DNA from: CBFDBF01 sp050304615
Lineage (GTDB): Bacteria > Pseudomonadota > Gammaproteobacteria > Chromatiales > Chromatiaceae
Direction: 5' to 3'
Length of the DNA stretch: 64,000 nucleotides
Assembly (NCBI GenBank): GCA_050304615.1
Contig: JBNLDW010000016.1
Coordinates: forward strand, 16,514 to 80,513
How positions within the stretch are numbered: position 1 is the stretch's first letter; the number at the start of each line of letters is the position of its first letter. The translations under genes were made by a program, and so were the position numbers. Positions 51,787 to 62,001 of the stretch are shown piece after piece. The notes under the pieces were generated by a model. It saw nothing but the letters and a program-made list of their open reading frames with translations, made no database searches and had not been told where the DNA came from.

Positions 51787-52989
51787 TTACTGCAGGAGTG
51801 CTAGTACGTTCTGTGGCAAGGCATTAGCCTGAGCCAACATGGATACACCAGCCTGCTGCAGGATCTGGTTCTTGGTCAGACTAGAAGTCTCGGCCGCAAA
51901 GTCAGTATCCTGGATCCGACCACGTGCCGCCGCTGTGTTCTCTGCGGAGGTCATCAGGTTGGCAATGGTGTAATCGATCCGGTTCTGCTTGGCGCCCAGG
52001 ACTGAGCGTTCAGAACTGACCAACTGCAGACCATTGTCGATAGCAGTCAGCAGGGCCTGTGCATTGGCCTGATTACTGGTCGTATCGTAGGTATCCAACG
52101 CATCAAACAGGGCATCCAACTCACCTGAACCGGTGGCGTTGCCGTTCTGCACCCGCATATCGGAGAAGGAGATGCTCAGCCGGTTGGCGGCACCGTCAAA
52201 TGCACCAACCTGCACGACCGCATCGGAGTTAGCGGTGGTGATGACAGTGAGGGTGTCCAGATCAGCTGCCGTGTTGGTCGTAGTTACCGCACCGGTTGCC
52301 AACATGGTTACGCTTACACCCAGCTGGTCAAAATTGATAGTAAGCTCATCTCCAAGCGCCAGCGGATAAGAGGAATTGTTATCCAGATCAATATCCTGAG
52401 TTGCATTGGAGGTGCCATTAGTCAGTCTAACCGTGTTACCACCTTCGTCAGAGATGGTAAAGGTTGTGCTGGCTGCAGCCCCATCTACCGAGACTGCGGT
52501 TATTGTTGCGTTGTTGGTTAGGGCAGTACCAACTGCGGCGGTACCACCACTTACTGCCACACCAAAAGAGCCGTCAAGCAGATTGGCTCCGTTAAACTCC
52601 GTCCGGCTGGCAATGTTCTGCATTTCTGTCAGTAGCTCCTGCAGCTCATTGTTGATGAAGCCACGCTCCTCTGCCCCGACAGTATCAGATGCCGCCTGAG
52701 TTGAGAGTTCACGCATACGCTGCATCATGCCTTGGATCTCGTTCATGGCGCTCTCGCCGGTCTGAATCATGGAGATACCGTCGTTGGCGTTACGTACAGC
52801 CTGGTTGTAACTGAGGTATGTACCTTGCATTTTGGTGGCGATAGCCAAGCCGGCCGCATCATCCGCCGCACTGTTAATGCGGATACCGGAAGATAGACGG
52901 GCCAGAGAGGTCGCCATCTCTTGGCCTGAATTCACCAGGTTCTTCTGGGCATTCAGGGACATTACGTTAGTGTTTACATAAAGTGCCAT
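51787..52989 (-). CDS. fliC: Flagellin
   Basis: A 400-residue flagellin. The N-terminal D0/D1 (ALYVNTNVMSLNAQKNLVNSG, SSGIRINSAADDAAGLAIA) and C-terminal D1/D0 (AENTAAARGRIQDTDFAAET, AGVSMLAQANALPQNVLALLQ) are conserved; the centre is a variable beta-rich, Thr/Ala/Asp-rich segment. ATG 52989 has AGGAGC upstream. A 276-base gap separates it from flgL; I found no convincing sigma-28 promoter. Confidence 0.98.
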   Translation of the reverse strand: MALYVNTNVMSLNAQKNLVNSGQEMATSLARLSSGIRINSAADDAAGLAIATKMQGTYLSYNQAVRNANDGISMIQTGESAMNEIQGMMQRMRELSTQAASDTVGAEERGFINNELQELLTEMQNIASRTEFNGANLLDGSFGVAVSGGTAAVGTALTNNATITAVSVDGAAASTTFTISDEGGNTVRLTNGTSNATQDIDLDNNSSYPLALGDELTINFDQLGVSVTMLATGAVTTTNTAADLDTLTVITTANSDAVVQVGAFDGAANRLSISFSDMRVQNGNATGSGELDALFDALDTYDTTSNQANAQALLTAIDNGLQLVSSERSVLGAKQNRIDYTIANLMTSAENTAAARGRIQDTDFAAETSSLTKNQILQQAGVSMLAQANALPQNVLALLQ

Positions 52990-53265
52990 TTTCTTGCTCC
53001 TCATCCTCCGCTGTCTGTTTCTTCACAGTACTTTGGAGGTCAGGTTAATAACTGGCGGATATATTTGAATAGTCTTCTAATATTTACCGCCTCCAACCAT
53101 CGTAACGGCCGGAGTGGTGAAATCTTGAATGCTGGAGGTACGAAACTGGCGAATTTAAGGACTTGTTTCTACATTTATAGTTTGTTGTTTTTACTGTCTT
53201 TTACGGATAAATAGGAAGATAAATAACCCCAGGGGAAACAGATTCCCGACTATCTTTTAGCAGTA

Positions 53266-54174
53266 TTAGCGCAGGTAGTTAAAGAGAGAGAGCTGACTCA
53301 CCTTGATATAGGCCTGCTGTGCCGCCTGCAGTGCCAGCATCTGTCGATCGAAGCGAGAGACCGCCTCGGCGTAGTCAAGATCATTCTCCTCGGCGCGGTG
53401 CGTCTCCATGGAAAGCTTTACATCGGTATTGACCTCTACCTGTTTGTCTATAGCATTGATGCGGGCACCGATGGTAGTGTGGATCTGCAGGATGTCCTCC
53501 AACGCATAGTTGATATCATCCACATAGTCATACACATTGGTACCGCTATCCAGATCATCGGCCAACAGGCGCAGGGTCTCGAAGATACTCTGCTTGCCAG
53601 CGGCGGTCCTTACGTCCATGAAGACGCTATGCCCATTATCACCATCTGACACCTGTCTGTCTGAGGCTATCTGCAGTTGCCTGGTCCCAAGATCGCCCTG
53701 GTAGACCACTACACTGCTGACCCCTCCACTGAATGGCATGGTTCCGGTCTGAAAACCGGAGAATATATACTCACCCTGGGAATCCTGACTGTTGGCTATA
53801 CCCAAAAGGCTCTGCCGCAGCTCCCGTATCTCTTGTGCAATAATCTGACGATCTGCTGCTGATACCGTGTCACTACTGCCTTGCACCGTAAGTTCCTTGA
53901 CCCGCAGCAGGATATTCTCAGCTCCATTCAGACTAGACTCTTCAAACTCCAGCCTGGTCCTGGCCCGATCTGCGTTATTCAAGTACTGCTCCATAGTGTC
54001 AATCGTACGATTGTATCCTAGCACCCGTGCCGCCCCGGCTGGATCATCCGCCGCCGTCAGGATACGTCGTCCAGTTGATAGTTGCAGCTGGGTCTTGCTT
54101 ATATCGCTCTGGCGATCGAGCATGGCGTTCAGACCGCGCTCAAAGATTGTATGGGTGGAGATACGGAATGACAT
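53266..54174 (-). CDS. flgL: Flagellar hook-filament junction protein FlgL
   Basis: A 302-residue FlgL (HAP3): MSFRISTHTIFERGLNAMLD and ISKTQLQLSTGRRILTAADDP at the N-terminus, C-terminal AYIKVSQLSLFNYLR. AGGAGGTAGTC precedes the ATG. Last gene of the flgBCDEFGHIJKL block. Confidence 0.95.
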   Translation of the reverse strand: MSFRISTHTIFERGLNAMLDRQSDISKTQLQLSTGRRILTAADDPAGAARVLGYNRTIDTMEQYLNNADRARTRLEFEESSLNGAENILLRVKELTVQGSSDTVSAADRQIIAQEIRELRQSLLGIANSQDSQGEYIFSGFQTGTMPFSGGVSSVVVYQGDLGTRQLQIASDRQVSDGDNGHSVFMDVRTAAGKQSIFETLRLLADDLDSGTNVYDYVDDINYALEDILQIHTTIGARINAIDKQVEVNTDVKLSMETHRAEENDLDYAEAVSRFDRQMLALQAAQQAYIKVSQLSLFNYLR

Positions 54175-54176
54175 GA

Positions 54177-56138
54177 CTACCTCCTAACAGCCCCTAACAG
54201 GGTGTCGAATATGGTACCGGCTACAGAGATCACCTGTGCCGCCGCCTGATAGGCCTGTTGATACCGCACCAGATTGGCGGCCTCCTCATCCAGGTTCACC
54301 CCACTAATGGATGAGAGTGATGCTTGGTGGCGCTCCAACAACCCCTGGGAGGTACTGGCGTTGATCTCCGCGTGATGCGTTTTGGAGCCCACATCAGAGA
54401 CTAGCTGGCCATAGACCTGCTGAAAAGATGCCGTCTCTGCCGTAGTGGCACTACCTAGCAGGGTATTGCTGTTCTGCAGCTCTGTCATCTCCAGGACATT
54501 GCGGTTATCCCCGATGCCGCTGGTGTTATTGGCGATCACAAACCGGTCCCCTTCTTGGGGAATGCCACGGATGGTGAAGGTCATATCGCCGTAGGCTGCA
54601 AAGTTGAACTCCACCCCACCACTCTGGGTTGCAGGATCATAGGCGATGGTTCCGCCCGGGCCACCGGTTACGTTGAATCCGGGTATAGCCGCAGTCCACT
54701 CCAGGGTGATATCCGCAGCCAGTGGGATATTAGTTAGATCGGCAATCATTGGCTGGGTGATTGAGGCAGAGCCAAGATTGGGGCCGCCAGTGGCGGTGTT
54801 GGTAGAAGGTTCTGCCCGCACCGGGCCAGCTGCCGCCAGCTGCCTGGGATCGTAGATTGCCAACTCTATATCCGCAGCAGCAGGACGAGTCGGACGAATC
54901 AGATAGCTGTCGCCAGTCGTAGCTGCGGATGGTATGGCAATACTGAAACCATCCAGATCCCCGACTGGCGGATAGGTATATGGGTATGCGCCGGCGGTAA
55001 ATGTCCACGACTGACTATCGGATAGACGGGTCAGACGAAAATCCCCCGCTACCCCATCTTCCGACACCAACATATAGTCACTGGTGGTCAGGTTGCCTGT
55101 ATCAACCATGGTTGCAGTAACGATCGGTGAGGCTGCGCTATTGGGAAGCACCTCTATAGTGCCGAGGCTAAACAGATCGTTGCCAAACAGTCCGTCCAGA
55201 TCGAGCCCAAGATTCTGCTGGCTGTTGATCCGATCGGCAATACCTATAGCTATCAGACCAAGCCGATTCTGGGCAACGTCTAGCATCTCCTCCTGAAAAC
55301 GCAACGCCCCTTTCAGTTCGCCACCAGTTATATAGTCACTTATGACATAGCTGCCGGTGAGCCCGCTAAACAGGATATCCCGTGCCTCTGAATCATTCTC
55401 ATCCGCAACGGCACTCAGGGTAGCCGCGGAAATATCCATTACCAGTGGCTGCCCGGTACCGATAAAGACATTCCACGCTCCGTTCTCCTGCTTGACCACA
55501 GATATATCCACGAGTTCTGACAGATGGTTTAGCAACACCTCGCGTTGATCAAGCAAGTCATTGGGGGTCTCTCCACCAGCCGACGCAATAATGGATTGAT
55601 TGATATCAGCAATGGAACCGGCAATGGTCGAGATCTCTTCTGTCACCGAATTCAGCCCTTCATTCAACCGCTCACGTGCCTCATTGAACTGCTCTGCCAA
55701 GTCGTGAAAACGATCTACCAGAGACTGACTTTCGGATAGCACCACCTGTCGTGTAGTGATCGAAGAGGGATCATCAGAGAGCACCTGGAGGGCGTTGAAA
55801 AAATCCTGAATGGCGGGATCAAGACCGATCTCCGGATCGGCTACAAGATTATCCAGCCAACTGGCATAGCTATGATAGGTTTCCAACTCTGATGTGTTCG
55901 ATTGGGTAGAACGCACCTGGGTGGCAAGAAAGTCATCATACATCCGCTGGATCTGATCTACCTGCACGCCGGAACCAATCCAGCCAGCGCCAGTAAGCTC
56001 CGGGATACGGGTTGTCAGATTGACCCGCTGTCGACTGTACCCCTCAGTCTCAGAGTTGGCTATGTTGTGGCCCGTTGTGGTCAGCGTACGCTGAAACACA
56101 TTGAGCGCTGAGGTGCCTATATTAAGGAGAGTGGCCAT
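54177..56138 (-). CDS. flgK: Flagellar hook-filament junction protein FlgK
   Basis: A 653-residue HAP1: N-terminal NIGTSALNVFQRTLTTTGHNIAN (rod/hook family motif), central variable part and C-terminal GVNLDEEAANLVRYQQAYQAAA. Larger than E. coli FlgK (547), with extra mid-domain length. AGGATAT before the ATG. Confidence 0.96.
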   Translation of the reverse strand: MATLLNIGTSALNVFQRTLTTTGHNIANSETEGYSRQRVNLTTRIPELTGAGWIGSGVQVDQIQRMYDDFLATQVRSTQSNTSELETYHSYASWLDNLVADPEIGLDPAIQDFFNALQVLSDDPSSITTRQVVLSESQSLVDRFHDLAEQFNEARERLNEGLNSVTEEISTIAGSIADINQSIIASAGGETPNDLLDQREVLLNHLSELVDISVVKQENGAWNVFIGTGQPLVMDISAATLSAVADENDSEARDILFSGLTGSYVISDYITGGELKGALRFQEEMLDVAQNRLGLIAIGIADRINSQQNLGLDLDGLFGNDLFSLGTIEVLPNSAASPIVTATMVDTGNLTTSDYMLVSEDGVAGDFRLTRLSDSQSWTFTAGAYPYTYPPVGDLDGFSIAIPSAATTGDSYLIRPTRPAAADIELAIYDPRQLAAAGPVRAEPSTNTATGGPNLGSASITQPMIADLTNIPLAADITLEWTAAIPGFNVTGGPGGTIAYDPATQSGGVEFNFAAYGDMTFTIRGIPQEGDRFVIANNTSGIGDNRNVLEMTELQNSNTLLGSATTAETASFQQVYGQLVSDVGSKTHHAEINASTSQGLLERHQASLSSISGVNLDEEAANLVRYQQAYQAAAQVISVAGTIFDTLLGAVRR

Positions 56139-56193
56139 CTATATATATATCCTGTGTATTGTTACTCTAATCCACCCTATGCCTCTGTAGCGG

Positions 56194-57123
56194 CTAATCT
56201 GCTTCGATCTTGAGCCGCTGCAGTGCCCGCTGCATCTCCGGCCCCTCCATCACCGCAGTGATCTTATCCGCATAATGGGGGTCTGTGGCATAACCTGCCT
56301 GCTGCAGCTCTATGAAGTAGGAGCGGGCATCACCGGTACTGTCCAGGGCACGACTATAGCGTGGGTTTGAGTGCAAAAAGTCTACATAATCGTTAAAACT
56401 GTCGCGATATGTCGCGTACGCCCGAAATTTATCCTTTTTCCTGACGGCGACACCTTGCTCATATTCGAGGGTGTGAACATTGGCCTTGTCGCCACTCCAG
56501 CCGCGGCTGGCCTTAATCCCAAACAGGTTCTTGGCAGAAACCCCGTCGGCCAACTTCATGATGTGTTTGCCCCATCCAGTCTCCAGGGCAGCCTGGGCCA
56601 GCAGGGCGGTAGGAGGCAATCCCAGCTTGGCTGCAGCCTCTTTGGCCCAAGGCCAGAGTTGCGCTACAAAATCTTCCGGTTCCCAATCGGCGGAATTGGC
56701 ATCTGTTGCGGCTTTCTCTTGCAGCACAGGCCCTGAGGCCGTTGCCACTTGCGGCTGGCTCTGCGCCAGGGCAATCGCATGCCGCCGATACTCTTCGATG
56801 CTGTTTACCGTAAGCTTAGGCTCTGCCTCCACTCCACCCAACTGCCGTTTGATCACGGCGGCCAAGCCGATACCGCCACTCTCGGATAGATGCAGGGCCA
56901 TCTGCTGGTCATAGAGGTCTCGATAAAACGTAGTCTTGTCGTTATCAAAGATCCCCTCCCCCAGGCTTGCATCGCGCATGCTTTTAAGCATCATCTGGGT
57001 AAACAGAGATTCAAACTGCAGGGCCACCTTATCCAGTACAGCATCCGAATCCTCATGCGCCTGCGCCTTGAGTTGGTTCAGACCGTGAAAATCGGCATAG
57101 ATTGAGGTAGCGGCGGTAGCCAT
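56194..57123 (-). CDS. flgJ: Flagellar rod assembly muramidase FlgJ
   Basis: A 309-residue FlgJ: rod-capping domain in the N-terminal part (LQFESLFTQMMLKSMRDAS) and a C-terminal glucosaminidase/muramidase domain from about 155 with LLAQAALETGWGKH holding the catalytic Glu, NLFGIKA and YATYRDSFNDYVDFL. It clears peptidoglycan for the rod. ATG overlaps the flgI stop by one base. Confidence 0.96.
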   Translation of the reverse strand: MATAATSIYADFHGLNQLKAQAHEDSDAVLDKVALQFESLFTQMMLKSMRDASLGEGIFDNDKTTFYRDLYDQQMALHLSESGGIGLAAVIKRQLGGVEAEPKLTVNSIEEYRRHAIALAQSQPQVATASGPVLQEKAATDANSADWEPEDFVAQLWPWAKEAAAKLGLPPTALLAQAALETGWGKHIMKLADGVSAKNLFGIKASRGWSGDKANVHTLEYEQGVAVRKKDKFRAYATYRDSFNDYVDFLHSNPRYSRALDSTGDARSYFIELQQAGYATDPHYADKITAVMEGPEMQRALQRLKIEAD

Positions 57124-58298
57124 CAGATCACCACCAACTCCGCCTTCAGGGCGCCGGCCTGCTTCAGCGCCTCCAGGATGGCCACCAGATCACTGGGAGC
57201 GGCACCCACCTGGTTAACCGCCCGTACCACCTCATCCAGGGTCACTCCAGGTTTGAACAGGAACATCCGGCTTCCTCCCTCCGCCACATCTACGGCGGTC
57301 TGGGGTACTATCGCAGTAGTGCCGCTAGAGAGCGCCCCCGGCTGGGAGACCTCGGCATCTTCACTGATAGTCACGGTCAGACTGCCATGCGAGACAGCGG
57401 CCGGGGTAACTCTGACCATATTGCTGATGACTACCGTTCCAGTACGTGAGTTGACTACGATCCTGGCTGCAACTTCGCCCGGACTAACCTCCATATTCTC
57501 GATCATGGAGACATACTTGACCCGCTGCGCCGGATCAACTGGCGATGCGACCTGAATGGAGGTGGCATCCAGCGCCCTGGCCGAACCCTCTCCAATCGAC
57601 TTATTGATAGAGTCGACTACCCTGTTTGCTGTAGTAAAGTCGGAACGGTGCAGATTAAATACCAGAGAGCTCCCCTGGCTAAACGGGTTGGGAACTGTAC
57701 GCTCAACGCTGGCACCATTTGGTATCCTACCTACGCTGGGGATATTTATGGTGATACTGGAACCATCTGCACCTGAGGCGCTGAGCCCACCCACGATCAA
57801 GTTGCCCTGGGCAACGGCATAGACATTACCATCCGCACCTTTCAGTGGAGCCATCAGCAAGGTACCACCACGCAGGCTCTTGGCATCACCAATAGAAGAG
57901 ACCGTGACATCGATTTTCTGCCCCGGTTTGGCGAAGGGTGGCAGGTCGGCGTTGATGGTCACTGCCGCCACATTCTTGGGATTGATCTGAGTAGTTGGTG
58001 GCACCACAATACCCAGTTGAGTAAGCATACTGCGCATGCTCTGTTCGGTGAAGGGTGAGGAGTTTACCTTGTCACCACTACCGTTCAGACCTACCACCAG
58101 GCCGTAACCCATCAGCTGATTACTCCGAACCCCGGCAATAGAGGCAATATCCTTGATCCGCTCTGCCCGCACCGGCATGGTTGCCAATAGCATGAGCATT
58201 AGGATCAACAGACCCCACCAGAGAATATCCATTCCCGCTACCCTGGCACGAATTGCCGCCAACGTGGGGCGATATTTGTTGTTGCTGTGCTTTCTCAT
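57123..58298 (-). CDS. flgI: Flagellar P-ring protein FlgI
   Basis: A 391-residue P-ring subunit with a long N-terminal leader and signal peptide (LMLMLLATMPVRAERIKDIA). Conserved QLMGYGLVVGLNGSGD and TVVISNMVRVTPAAVSHGSLTV. AGGAGTATG precedes the ATG; an ATG at 58232 giving a shorter leader is possible. Periplasmic ring around the rod. Confidence 0.96.
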   Translation of the reverse strand: MRKHSNNKYRPTLAAIRARVAGMDILWWGLLILMLMLLATMPVRAERIKDIASIAGVRSNQLMGYGLVVGLNGSGDKVNSSPFTEQSMRSMLTQLGIVVPPTTQINPKNVAAVTINADLPPFAKPGQKIDVTVSSIGDAKSLRGGTLLMAPLKGADGNVYAVAQGNLIVGGLSASGADGSSITINIPSVGRIPNGASVERTVPNPFSQGSSLVFNLHRSDFTTANRVVDSINKSIGEGSARALDATSIQVASPVDPAQRVKYVSMIENMEVSPGEVAARIVVNSRTGTVVISNMVRVTPAAVSHGSLTVTISEDAEVSQPGALSSGTTAIVPQTAVDVAEGGSRMFLFKPGVTLDEVVRAVNQVGAAPSDLVAILEALKQAGALKAELVVI

Positions 58299-58307
58299 GA
58301 CATACTC

Positions 58308-59015
58308 CTAAAAGGGCATCAATGCACTAACAAAGAACTTGGCCAACCAACCCATCATGTTAGAGCTAGCGATGGGGCCATCGCCCACATAGACAATAGT
58401 TGGATCGGCCAGCCGGGTGGAGAGAACCGAATTGCTTGAATCTATATCGACTGGACGGACAATCCCGGATAACTTGATATACTCATTGCCCTCCGACAGG
58501 CCGAGGCGCTTCTCACCCCGCACCACCAGATAACCGTTAGGCAACACCTCATGCACGGTCACTGTGATATCACCGGTAAAGGCGTTGCTCTGAGAGGTAT
58601 CACCACTACCTTCAAACGTATGTGCCGAATTGAGATCAGCGCTGAGATTTAGATTCTTAGTACTTGTCAGAGGCAGAGCACCTGGCAGATCAAACTTTGT
58701 TGTAGTCCCAAATACGCTTGGACTGGCCACACTAACGTCGGTGGTCTTGTCCATCTTGGTTGATGACTTCTTGGAAGCATTGGTCTGCTCTACCAACTTA
58801 ATGGTAAGCATGTCACCGACCCGCCGTGCGCGGATATTTTCAAACCATGCGTTAGCATATCCAGACTGATAAATAGCACCATTTCCATGCGGTGCAGGTG
58901 GTGGCAGCAAAGGCCTTGCCGGTGCATAGGCATCATCCCGCTCGGGCGCGGAGTTACACCCGGTAAGCACGGTCAGCGTTAACACGATGATCAGCTGTCT
59001 GCTCTGCCTGTTCAT
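58308..59015 (-). CDS. flgH: Flagellar L-ring lipoprotein FlgH
   Basis: A 235-residue outer-membrane lipoprotein, lipobox LTGC. ARRVGDMLTIKLVEQTNASK and VLPNGYLVVRGEKRLGLSEG are conserved. AGGTG before the ATG. Confidence 0.96.
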   Translation of the reverse strand: MNRQSRQLIIVLTLTVLTGCNSAPERDDAYAPARPLLPPPAPHGNGAIYQSGYANAWFENIRARRVGDMLTIKLVEQTNASKKSSTKMDKTTDVSVASPSVFGTTTKFDLPGALPLTSTKNLNLSADLNSAHTFEGSGDTSQSNAFTGDITVTVHEVLPNGYLVVRGEKRLGLSEGNEYIKLSGIVRPVDIDSSNSVLSTRLADPTIVYVGDGPIASSNMMGWLAKFFVSALMPF

Positions 59016-59036
59016 AAGATCACCTCAGTACTTTAA

Positions 59037-59822
59037 CTAAAGCTGGTTACTGACATAGGCCAGCATTTCATCAGTGGTGGAGATCGCCTTGGAGTTCATC
59101 TCGTAGGCACGTTGAGTCTGGATCATGTTTACCAGCTCCTCTACCACATTCACATTCGAGCTCTCCAAAGAACCTTGAATAACGGTGCCCAGGCCGTCGC
59201 TACCAGGATTGGCTGTAGTTGGTGCACCGCTGGAGGCGGTCTCCCGAAACAGGTTATCGCCAATAGCCGCCAACCCCATAGGGTTAACAAAATCTGACAA
59301 CTCTATAGTGCCAATCTGGGTTGGAGTATTGTTTCCGGCTACCAAGGCGTTTACCACGCCATCAGAACCGACCGTCACACTCAGTGTATTCGCAGGTATG
59401 GTTATAGCCGGTTCAAGTGGAAAACCGTTGGCGTTAACCATCTGCCCCTCGGAGGAAAGCCCCCAAGAGCCATCCCTGGTATATACAATCGAACCGTCTG
59501 GATGCAGCACCTGAAAGAACCCGCGTCCTTGAATTGCAATATCAAAAGAGTTCTGGGTCTGCATGATATTGCCTTGGGTATGCAGCTTCTGGGTGGCCAC
59601 GGTACGCACCCCGGTTCCCAACGTCAGGCCAGAAGGGAGGGTGGTGTCTTGCGATGTCTGTGAGCCAACCTGCCGGATATTCTGGTACATCAGGTCCTCA
59701 AATACGGCGCGATCACGCTTGAAACCGGTGGTGTTTACGTTTGCCAGATTGTTGGCGATCACCGACATCTGCGTCTGCTGGGCATCGAGTCCTGTTTTTG
59801 CAATCCAAAGTGCCGGATACAT
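59037..59822 (-). CDS. flgG: Flagellar distal rod protein FlgG
   Basis: A 261-residue distal-rod subunit: PALWIAKTGLDAQQTQMSVIA, NLANVNTTGFKRDRAVFEDL and C-terminal NVVEELVNMIQTQRAYEMNSK. Confidence 0.97.
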   Translation of the reverse strand: MYPALWIAKTGLDAQQTQMSVIANNLANVNTTGFKRDRAVFEDLMYQNIRQVGSQTSQDTTLPSGLTLGTGVRTVATQKLHTQGNIMQTQNSFDIAIQGRGFFQVLHPDGSIVYTRDGSWGLSSEGQMVNANGFPLEPAITIPANTLSVTVGSDGVVNALVAGNNTPTQIGTIELSDFVNPMGLAAIGDNLFRETASSGAPTTANPGSDGLGTVIQGSLESSNVNVVEELVNMIQTQRAYEMNSKAISTTDEMLAYVSNQL

Positions 59823-59869
59823 ATCTTTCTCCTCTACTCTTGTCTGTAACTAATGCAATTTACTTGCCA

Positions 59870-60610
59870 CTAACTAATCCGCATTATGCTGGCCGATCCC
59901 TGTTCGATATCACCAGCTGTCTTCATCATCTTTACCTGCATCTCAAAGCGGCGTGCCAGCTCGATCATATCGACCATGGCATCTACGACATTAACGTTGC
60001 TGCCCTTTAATGAGCCACTGACTAGCTGGGGCACGACGTCTGGCTCTGCTGTGCTGCCGTCCTGCATCCGCATCAGGCCATCCCGCCCCTTATACATATC
60101 GGTAACTGTAGGGTTTACCAGCTTGATCTGGTCGATCACGGCCAGCTCTCCGCTAGCCTGTCCCAAGGGACGAATTGAGATGGTGCCATCGGCTGCAATC
60201 TCTATCTTCTCAGATGGTGGTATGGCGATCGGACCGCCGTTGCCGAGAACCGGCAACCCGTTGCCGGTGGTAAGTATCCCGTTAGCGTCCAATAACAGGT
60301 CGCCACGCCGAGTGTAGGCCTCGCCGCCATCTGCCGTCTGTACCGTCAACCAACCCTCTCCGTTGACGGCCACATCCAGCTCGTTGCCGGTATGGACGAT
60401 GGAGCCGTGGGTAAAGTCGGTAGCGGGACGCTCACTCATGCCATATGCTCTGGTCGGGAAGCCATCGCCAAACACCGGCATACTCCGGAACTGCTGTAGA
60501 TCAGCCAAAAATCCGGGGGTATCCGCATTCGCCAGGTTGTTGCTATTGGTCCCCTGGGCAAGCAGAGTCTCTTTGGCCCCGCTCATGGCAACATATAACA
60601 TTCTGTCCAT
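59870..60610 (-). CDS. flgF: Flagellar proximal rod protein FlgF
   Basis: A 246-residue rod subunit: MDRMLYVAMSGAKETLLAQG, NSNNLANADTPGFLADLQQF and C-terminal NVVDAMVDMIELARRFEMQV. AGGAGATTAAG before the ATG. Confidence 0.96.
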   Translation of the reverse strand: MDRMLYVAMSGAKETLLAQGTNSNNLANADTPGFLADLQQFRSMPVFGDGFPTRAYGMSERPATDFTHGSIVHTGNELDVAVNGEGWLTVQTADGGEAYTRRGDLLLDANGILTTGNGLPVLGNGGPIAIPPSEKIEIAADGTISIRPLGQASGELAVIDQIKLVNPTVTDMYKGRDGLMRMQDGSTAEPDVVPQLVSGSLKGSNVNVVDAMVDMIELARRFEMQVKMMKTAGDIEQGSASIMRIS

Positions 60611-60671
60611 CTTAATCTCCTGCTGGTCGGGCCAGGAGAGGAGCTACTCACTCCCCCTGGCCCTAGACCTG

Positions 60672-61976
60672 TTACCTTATGTTGATAATTGTCTGGGTAA
60701 TGGTGTCTGAGGTAGTAATCACCTGTGCGTTGGCCTGGAAGTTGCGCTGGGCCACGATCAGATTTACCAGCTGTTCGGCGATATCCACATTAGAGTTCTC
60801 CAGTCCACCAGACTGTATCAAGCCGAAGCTTGAGGTAGCTGGTGGTCCAAGCTGGGCGTCGCCAGAAGAGTAGGTTGCGCCCCAGTTGGTATCACCCTGT
60901 TGACGTAGCCCCTGTGGATTATTGAACTTGGCCAACGCTATCTGCCCCAGAGCAGTCGACTGTCCATTGGTGAAACGGGCAAAGACGATACCGGTATCGC
61001 TGACATCAATACCGCTCAAACGCCCTGGCGCGTAGCCGTCCTGGGTCAAATCGTTGACCGCGAAGTCACTGCCATACTGAGTTGTATTGCTGTAGTCGAA
61101 GGACATGGTGAGTGCAGCGGCACCGGTAATAGCCTCGGCGTTGTAGGGGATATCCCCATTGGCGTCGACACTACCCGAACCAACGGTGAGCGTTCCATCC
61201 AGACCAAAGTTCACTACTGCGGCCTCGTACCCAGCAGAAGCAGGGGCAGCCACAGTACCACCAGCGGCTGGATCAAGAGGCAGTACCGTGGTGCCGTCTG
61301 AGTCTATGGTCGTTGCCCAGACCAGCCACTGGTTAGGGGTGGTGGTCTCGCGATAGTACATAGTAGTGGTATGACCCAGACCCAGAGAGTCATACACCGT
61401 AGTAGAGGTAGCATGATCGTAGGTAGTCGGATCGGCCGGATCAAACAGGGTAGCCGCTCCGATCGGGGTGCCTGTCGGATCCAGATTCATTGATGCGGTA
61501 ACACTAGTGGTTGCAGATGGTGTACCTGACAGGGTAGGCAGCTGTAGATCTGTAGTTGTACCGGTATTAAAGTTGTTACCTTGAGGATCTAGGGCGGCAA
61601 AGACCTGCAAATTCTCCCCCCCATGGTTTACTACATAACCATCGCGATCGGCACTGTAAGCGCCAGCCCTGGTGTAGGAGACATTACCTGCGTCATCTTG
61701 CAGGATGAAGAACCCCTCGCCGTTGATCGCGAGATCCAAGTTACTAGAGGTAAAGTCAATACTACCCTGCGCAAACTGTTGCGCCACTCTGACAACCCGC
61801 ACACCACGTCCGGCCGCAGTCGAACTTACATCCTGAATCGAGTTTGCGTAGATATCGGCAAACTCTGCGCGTGACCCTTTAAAACCGTTGGTTGCCGCGT
61901 TGGCAATATTATGACCTGTTACTTCCAGATCGGTTGAGGCGGCATCGAGACCGCTGAGTGCTATACGAAATGCCAT
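60672..61976 (-). CDS. flgE: Flagellar hook protein FlgE
   Basis: A 434-residue hook subunit: FRIALSGLDAASTDLEVTGHN, NIANAATNGFKGSRAEFADIY, a beta-rich Thr/Asp/Gly centre and C-terminal VDIAEQLVNLIVAQRNFQAN. CGGGAG before the ATG. Confidence 0.97.
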   Translation of the reverse strand: MAFRIALSGLDAASTDLEVTGHNIANAATNGFKGSRAEFADIYANSIQDVSSTAAGRGVRVVRVAQQFAQGSIDFTSSNLDLAINGEGFFILQDDAGNVSYTRAGAYSADRDGYVVNHGGENLQVFAALDPQGNNFNTGTTTDLQLPTLSGTPSATTSVTASMNLDPTGTPIGAATLFDPADPTTYDHATSTTVYDSLGLGHTTTMYYRETTTPNQWLVWATTIDSDGTTVLPLDPAAGGTVAAPASAGYEAAVVNFGLDGTLTVGSGSVDANGDIPYNAEAITGAAALTMSFDYSNTTQYGSDFAVNDLTQDGYAPGRLSGIDVSDTGIVFARFTNGQSTALGQIALAKFNNPQGLRQQGDTNWGATYSSGDAQLGPPATSSFGLIQSGGLENSNVDIAEQLVNLIVAQRNFQANAQVITTSDTITQTIINIR

Positions 61977-62001
61977 GACTGTTCTCCCGTTAAATTATTG
62001 A

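Noticed and set aside
52990..53265. Sigma-28 promoter for flagellin
   Set aside because: Best candidates (TAAATATT-N11-CAAATATA and TAAAAGAC-N11-CAAACTAT) match too few positions of TAAAGTTT-N11-GCCGATAA.
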